DNA from: Hypsibius dujardini
Lineage: Eukaryota; Tardigrada; Eutardigrada; Parachela; Hypsibiidae
DNA length: 34,218 nt
Assembly: GCA_001579985.1 (NCBI GenBank)
Contig: LRSR01005889.1
Coordinates: forward strand, 1 to 34,218
Reading direction: 5' to 3'
Shown here one piece after another: positions 29,380-34,218 of this stretch. The first letter of the stretch is position 1, and each line of letters opens with the position of its first letter. The notes under the pieces were generated by a model. It was not told where the DNA came from. It saw only the letters and a list, made by a program, of their open reading frames with translations, and searched no databases. The translations under genes were made by a program, and so were the position numbers.

Positions 29380-32097
29380 ATGAAAGTGGCACCTCCTGTG
29401 ACGACGATCCGCAGCATTCTCTCTATTTCGTCATCTTCCCCAATATCTGCTGCCGCAGAAATGACCGGGATCGCACTGGAATCGGAGGCGGAAATGCCGG
29501 TGGCCCTTAAGTCCACAACAGCCATCGCCGCCAACGTCAACGGCCACAGTAATGGCCCGGCTAGTAACGGCACTCACTACTCACGTCGTGCCCCCCTTCC
29601 CCATCAGACCAACGGCCACCATACCAACAGTCCCTCCGTCAACGGCTACGGCCATCACTCCAAGGTGTTCGACAACGGCGAATCTCCCTCCTCCAACGGA
29701 AAGTGGCAGCCGTTTTTGATCGGCGTGGCCGGCGGCACCGCTTCCGGGAAGGTAAGCATATGGCCTGGGTCGTCATTACTAACTTGGACGTTTGTACTGT
29801 GGGGAATGGTTGCTTTGCTGGTGTCATGTTGATTTTAAGACTAGATTGTGGATGTGGTTTTTTATAAGGAGAAAGATGGACTTTTTTTGGTTGGGCAGGG
29901 AGGGAGGGTGGGAAGAAAAAATCGGCGAGGGAGAGGGTTTGTTGACGTTTTTGAGAGCTTCACACCACAGCTCAACGGAGGCGGATTGAAGCGGAATGTG
30001 CATACAGCGGTTGCGGAGCGGAAGGGGCGTGATTTATATCAATCCCCAATGTTTGAGCGAGTGAGGGGCTGGGCGCATTTGGGGCGCGTCACTTAAGTGC
30101 AAGATCAACCTTTTTTGTTGCAGTTTATATTAAAATTAAAATCGATGGAGTAATGTAATGTAATTGTAATGAAAATACTTTTGTGGGCTCTCTTTATTGA
30201 TGATAACCTTGGCCGAAGGTAGTTTTTTGTGGGTCGTTGTCTGGCAGTTCGTTGTCACACGACGGCTGCGGCATAGCAGACTGTCTGGCTCTGACCCGAC
30301 GTGACATTCACGCGCGCGCAGCTTGTTGATATTGTGCATTTTTCATATATATCTCGGGTCTCTTCTCATGTGTAAGTATTTGCCTGGCTTAATTTCAGAC
30401 GTCAGTGTGCAGCAAGATCATGAACAAGCTGGGCCAGAACGATCTGGAGCATCACGAGCGCCGAGTGGTGACCATCAGTGCAGACAGCTTCTACCGCGTC
30501 CTCGACGACGCCGAAAGGACGCGGGCGCACGCGGGCGAGTTCAATTTTGACCACCCCGGTATGCCTCGGGTCCTGTTGATGATGGCCCATCACGGAATGT
30601 TTCACTTGATTGGCTCATTGGATGTCTATCGTTGGCTGGATAGATCGATTGATTGCTTGAAGTGAAGATGAAACTCAGTTTCTTTGCGTTGACTGAACGA
30701 TCTTGGATTGATTGATTGTGTGGTTGTGGTCGGCCGTGGGTTGATTGCGCCTTGTGCTCACCGCAGATGCATTGGACTATGAGCTCATCCTGAACACGAT
30801 GCACACCCTGCTGGCCGGGGAGAAGGCCTCGATTCCCGTCTACGACTTTGTGACCCACTCTCGCTTGCCCACCGAGTACATCAACGTCTACCCAGCCGAT
30901 GTGGTCCTCTTTGAGGGCATTCTCGTCTTCTACTTTCCAGAACTGCGGAACCTCTTCAAGTTGAAGCTCTTTGTCGATATGGACGCTGACACACGTCTGG
31001 CTCGTCGCGGTAATTCTCATGATCATACCAGATATATCTCGCCTGTGTTCTGCCAAATGTACCTGTCTACTTATTGAGTTACTTGCCTGCCTGCTTGATG
31101 TGGCAAGTAAGATGCTAAGTCTGTCTGCTTGTTGCCTCCTCCATCAATCCTGACTGCTACCCTGTATGCCTCAAATGTCTACCTACTCACGGGCCTCTGT
31201 CTACTCCTGTGTTGCGAAATGACAACCCATTGCGAATGGAACAGGATACGTCTTAATTGGCTTTTGTTTTATAGTAACACGCGACTTGAAGGAACGCGGC
31301 CGTGAGCTCAAGTCAGTGCTGAATCAGTACACAAATTTCGTCAAGCCAGCGTTCGAGGAATTCTGCTTGCCCACCAAGAAATACGCCGATGTGATAATTC
31401 CTCGGGGTGCCGAGAACGAAGTGGCAATCAACTTGATCGTCCAGGTACAGTAATGTGTGATTGTGGAAGCGCCCCTTATTTGAACCGGAACCGCCTGAAG
31501 ACGTCATCACCTGTCTCGCTGGAATAATTATCCTATTCTCACTCTAGTATCATGTTTAATTTGGTATTTGTTTTAAGGAAAGTCGATTAAAATTCGCTTG
31601 TATCTGGAACGAATTTTATTCAACTTTTTAAAATTTAACAACCCAAAAGCATAATTAAAGATAACGCTTGAATCGGAATATTCCAACGAGGCAGGTCATG
31701 ATGCTTTCAGGTTTTTCCGGTTTAGATAAGGGGGCGCTTCCACAAACACACGTTACTGTAACTGGACGATCAAGTTGGATGAATAAATGTAACCCAAATT
31801 ATTAAATTAGTTTTAAATTATTTTGAAGTTTTTTTTTATTTTAGTCGATGATTAATAATGTCTACCACTTATATCGTTATGAGTTGATCCTAATTTGTTA
31901 TGATGTTGGAATAAAGTACTATGCAATTTTTGCAACCATGGCTTTTGTATTGAGTTAATTAATTTGGATGTTTTCTTGTGATTTGTTTGCAGCATATCAA
32001 GGAGCATTTGCTCCCGTTAGCTTCGGAGAACGGCAGTCCTCGCCGTTCGATGCATGAACTGGAAGCCGCTTTGCCAGTGGAAGTGAACGGCCGATGA
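29380..32097 (+). CDS. UCK: Uridine-cytidine kinase with a long low-complexity N-terminus
   Basis: Phosphorylates uridine and cytidine to UMP and CMP in pyrimidine salvage; cytosolic, tetrameric in the family. Five exons: 29380-29751, 30399-30558, 30767-31009, 31275-31444 and 31993-32097, all in phase, 349 residues. Residues about 1-110 are Ser/Asn/Gly/His-rich with no domain. The kinase starts at [19 protein letters not shown] (P-loop, with an intron directly after its Lys). It continues [90 protein letters not shown] and [16 protein letters not shown]1/UCK2 are near 261-277 residues, so the N-terminal extension is the odd part. Internal Met codons could give a shorter start. Clearly UCK; I cannot separate UCK1 from UCK2. 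Confidence 0.93.
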
Positions 32098-32675
32098 TGG
32101 AAGAAGAAGACGTTGTTTCCGCTCTACTGCTGCTGATATTTTTCTCTTGGAGGCAGTCTACAAGGAAAAGAGAAAGAAATCCTTCTTTTATATTACATTT
32201 TTGTTAATCGAACCTATGTTATAGCCATATGCGGCGGTTGAATGGGGTCCGTAACGAAAAGTGTCATATGGGGGAATGATGAATTGTGTTTTGTGGGTAA
32301 ACTCTTTTCTATGGAATGGTATTTCGCGGGTAATTTGCTGGAAGAAGCGGAGGAAGACCAGCTTGTCTGATTCCGTCTTCACACTTTCCCCTTACTGTTA
32401 TATGCTCAGGACTCCTATTTGTTATTATCTTATTTAATGGCTTTCCTTCTCGAAAAACCAAGACTCCCTGGTTCCGGGTGGCAGATGCAGTTAATTTTCT
32501 AATACAGTATCGGATCGGCTGTATCGTATGGGTTGGTAAGCAGAGAAGCCGCATAATCAAGCTGAAAGACTGTTGTTTAGTTGGGCCGAACTGAAAATAC
32601 TGGAAAGAGGGACTAAACTGACAAGGGCATTCCTTCATCACTTCCACCACACGTGTCATAGTTGTGAAATATTCC

Positions 32676-32747
32676 AGATATTCTAATATTTATGTGGATG
32701 GCGCTGTTCAGAGATATTCTAACTTTTCTGTAGATGGCGCTGCTCAG
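32676..32747 (+). repeat. 36-bp tandem duplication
   Basis: Two abutting 36-nt copies (32676-32711, 32712-32747). Both start AGATATTCTAA and end with GATGGCGCTGTTCAG or GATGGCGCTGCTCAG; the middles are diverged. Confidence 0.8.
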
Positions 32748-32826
32748 TAAGAAGTGTCTTAATGCCATTGATAGCTCGATTGGCGATTAACGTATTAAAT
32801 CATTTCTTACTGTGCAGCACTATCTA
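32731..32826. repeat. Hairpin with 26-nt arms (miRNA- or MITE-like)
   Basis: The arms 32731-32756 and 32801-32826 are inverted repeats matching at 22 of 26 positions (core CAGTAAGAA), separated by a 44-nt loop. Both ends terminate in TA. The left arm overlaps the second copy of the tandem duplication. Confidence 0.6.
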
Positions 32827-33528
32827 TAATACAAGTACTTTTTGATTCTTAAAATATTTTCAATTCTACAAAATTATACTTCTTTTGTCGTCGTAATGTC
32901 AATAAGTTAACTTTGATGCAGCATATGATTTGCGAAAGAAATTGAATGTTCCTTGGCGGAGACATGGAGAGTCAATAGTCGACCTATAAGAAATAGAATT
33001 ACACAGCACTGTACAATAATTGTTTGATTTCCAGTCAAAGGGACTTTAATTCTAAATAAACGATATCTCCAACTGAAGGGTTGAAACAATACCTCCATTG
33101 CGATGAACGATGTATTTGTTAAGTTTAGTTCGTTTCGTATTTGGAGGGATTACTACGTACATCACTTGTCTTGGTAAGAGCTGCTACGGTCACCGTCCCT
33201 TTCTTGGCATTAAATTTTTGGTTATGGAGCTAATATTGTAATTATAACTGCTCTGCTCTAGAATCGCATCAAACTACACGCAATTATTGTTTTGAGCTTG
33301 CAGCTACTGTTTAAACATGGATGTTTTTGTTTCCCACTTCGGATCCCGTTATGTATGGCGGCTTTACATACATCTGTTGTTATAGATCTTTACTGAATTA
33401 ATAATAAATCAATACCACTCTACAGTAGATCTGAAACAGCTACCTGCAAGCAAATCTTTCGTAACACGTTGCAGGGTTGTTTTTATTTGTAATGCTTAGT
33501 ATAATATATAATAATGATTACTAATTTA

Positions 33529-33600
33529 GCCAAGTCCGTGTTCGAACTAGAATCCGAGACAAAGTCGGCGTCTTATGATTAAATTATCCCACCGCTACAG
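33529..33600 (-). other. Degenerate tRNA-like / possible SINE fragment
   Basis: On the minus strand, TAGCGGTGGG (A-box-like, but lacking the usual A) is followed about 40 nt later by AGTTCGAAC (B-box-like). The arms do not fold into a canonical cloverleaf, so this is at best a relic. Confidence 0.25.
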
Positions 33601-34012
33601 TTGCGGAATCGGTTGTCGTTACATAATCGAGCACTTTTTTGTTCGCTTCTTTTGCTTCTCCATCGAATGAATGAATGAAGAAAGCTGAGCACGCCTCGGC
33701 AACAATTGTATGTGTGGTAGGTGGGGCATTTATTAAACAGAGAAAAAGCCGAGCAAGACAACTTGTGTTCGGACGACAGAATAGGGCTCCCCGATTGTTT
33801 TCACGTAGTACACTTGAAAATCAATGCCGCCGGCGGAATTTTGCGCAGTGTCAAGTGAACGCTGAAAGAGCCGATACACAAAAATGGCAAGCATGCAAAT
33901 TGTATGCTAGTATTTTTTCATTGCAACTGTTGAAAAGTAGAATCCTTTGCCGAATAATTCGCCGAAGATTTTATTCCGCACTTTACACAGCTGCTTAACT
34001 TCCCAATCCACA

Positions 34013-34218
34013 ATGTCTGGAGCAAAGAAGCACATCCTCATGATTTCGATTCCCGCTTACGGGCACACGATTCCGCTGTTGGAGCTGGCCAAAAAAATGG
34101 CCCATTACCACAAGGTCACCTTCGTTGTCTCCGAGTTCCTCCTTGAGGGCCTCCATCGCAGGCACCTCCTAACTGACAATCCGACCATCACCATCCTCAG
34201 CCTTCCGGACGGATACCA
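34013..34218 (+). CDS. UDP-glycosyltransferase (GT1), N-terminal fragment running off the right edge
   Basis: GT1-family enzymes transfer a sugar from a UDP-sugar to small lipophilic acceptors. The 68 visible residues open MSGAKKHILMISIPAYGHT, the typical first beta strand and the loop with the catalytic His of the GH motif. Then come IPLLELAKKMAHYHKVTFVV, a Rossmann strand-helix-strand, and LPDGY. There is no signal peptide before the first strand. It therefore looks like a cytosolic plant- or bacterial-type UGT rather than the ER-luminal, membrane-anchored UGT usual in animals. The exon's 3' part is outside the window, so acceptor and donor domains cannot be judged. Confidence 0.82.
   Translation, partial: MSGAKKHILMISIPAYGHTIPLLELAKKMAHYHKVTFVVSEFLLEGLHRRHLLTDNPTITILSLPDGY

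Larger units (their letters stand above)
32098..34012. other. Intergenic: UCK downstream / UGT upstream
   Basis: About 1.9 kb without a protein gene I can support. It holds a 36-bp tandem duplication and a hairpin (32.68-32.83 kb) and a degenerate tRNA-like segment (33.53-33.60 kb). A strong acceptor (TTTACACAG, exon from 33991) lies 22 nt before the UGT ATG. The rest is AT-rich and unremarkable. Confidence 0.45.

Noticed and set aside
30541-31056. 171-codon minus-strand open frame
   Set aside because: Antisense to uridine-cytidine kinase exon 3 and flanking introns, with no family resemblance.
33675-33998. 107-codon plus-strand frame just upstream of the UGT
   Set aside because: Composition like translated non-coding DNA, overlaps the likely 5' UTR acceptor, no family.
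1-34218. Prokaryotic features (CRISPR, operons, insertion sequences, ribosome binding sites)
   Set aside because: The window is clearly intron-bearing animal DNA; direct repeats seen are microsatellites or transposon-internal, not CRISPR-like.

Overview
This is a nuclear genomic window from an animal, not a prokaryote. It holds thirteen protein-coding loci, eleven of them clearly split by GT-AG introns. Most introns are about 60 to 450 nt, the proteins are animal families, and the splice phases join exactly. I reconstructed exons by eye from donors, acceptors, reading phase and family similarity. The compact introns, a GLYAT-family acyltransferase and a signal-peptide-less UGT at the right edge suggest a small-genome protostome. 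A tardigrade is my best guess, but this is inference and not proven.

Layout on the minus strand, left to right: a partial SLC16/monocarboxylate-type transporter (1-1136), malectin (1713-4520), the oligosaccharyltransferase catalytic subunit STT3B (4974-8575), a 16-exon organic anion transporter of the SLCO/OATP family (9599-13628) and phosphohistidine phosphatase PHPT1 (15255-15599). A plus-strand secreted Cys-containing protein of unknown function (16261-17599) converges on a glycine N-acyltransferase-like gene (minus, 17688-19244). Then come an intronless mucin-like type I membrane protein (minus, 20599-21156), an arylsulfatase B-type sulfatase (minus, 21650-24265) and the ESCRT-III subunit CHMP3/VPS24 (minus, 25079-26600). 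CHMP3 is head to head with the R-SNARE YKT6 (plus, 26852-28293), followed by uridine-cytidine kinase (plus, 29380-32097) and the first exon of a UDP-glycosyltransferase (plus, 34013 to the edge).

Functional themes: malectin and STT3B, neighbours on one strand, both act in ER N-glycosylation. CHMP3 and YKT6, two membrane-trafficking genes, share a 251-bp divergent promoter region. The rest are transport, conjugation and detoxification enzymes (SLC16, SLCO, GLYAT-like, sulfatase, UGT).

Non-coding structure: a 1,169-bp non-autonomous DNA transposon with a target-site duplication lies in a malectin intron, and a ~206-bp foldback element in an SLC16 intron. A 26-nt-arm hairpin next to a 36-bp tandem duplication lies at 32.7 kb. 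Degenerate (TCTG/CAGA)n arrays sit in introns of five or more genes and make misleading Leu-Ser-Val-Cys open frames. The near-palindromic motif GTACTCGTA recurs five times near gene 5' ends. The SLCO gene carries an apparent single-base frameshift. I found no convincing new multi-gene system; the best leads are the two unknown proteins, the recurrent motif, the hairpin and the frameshift.
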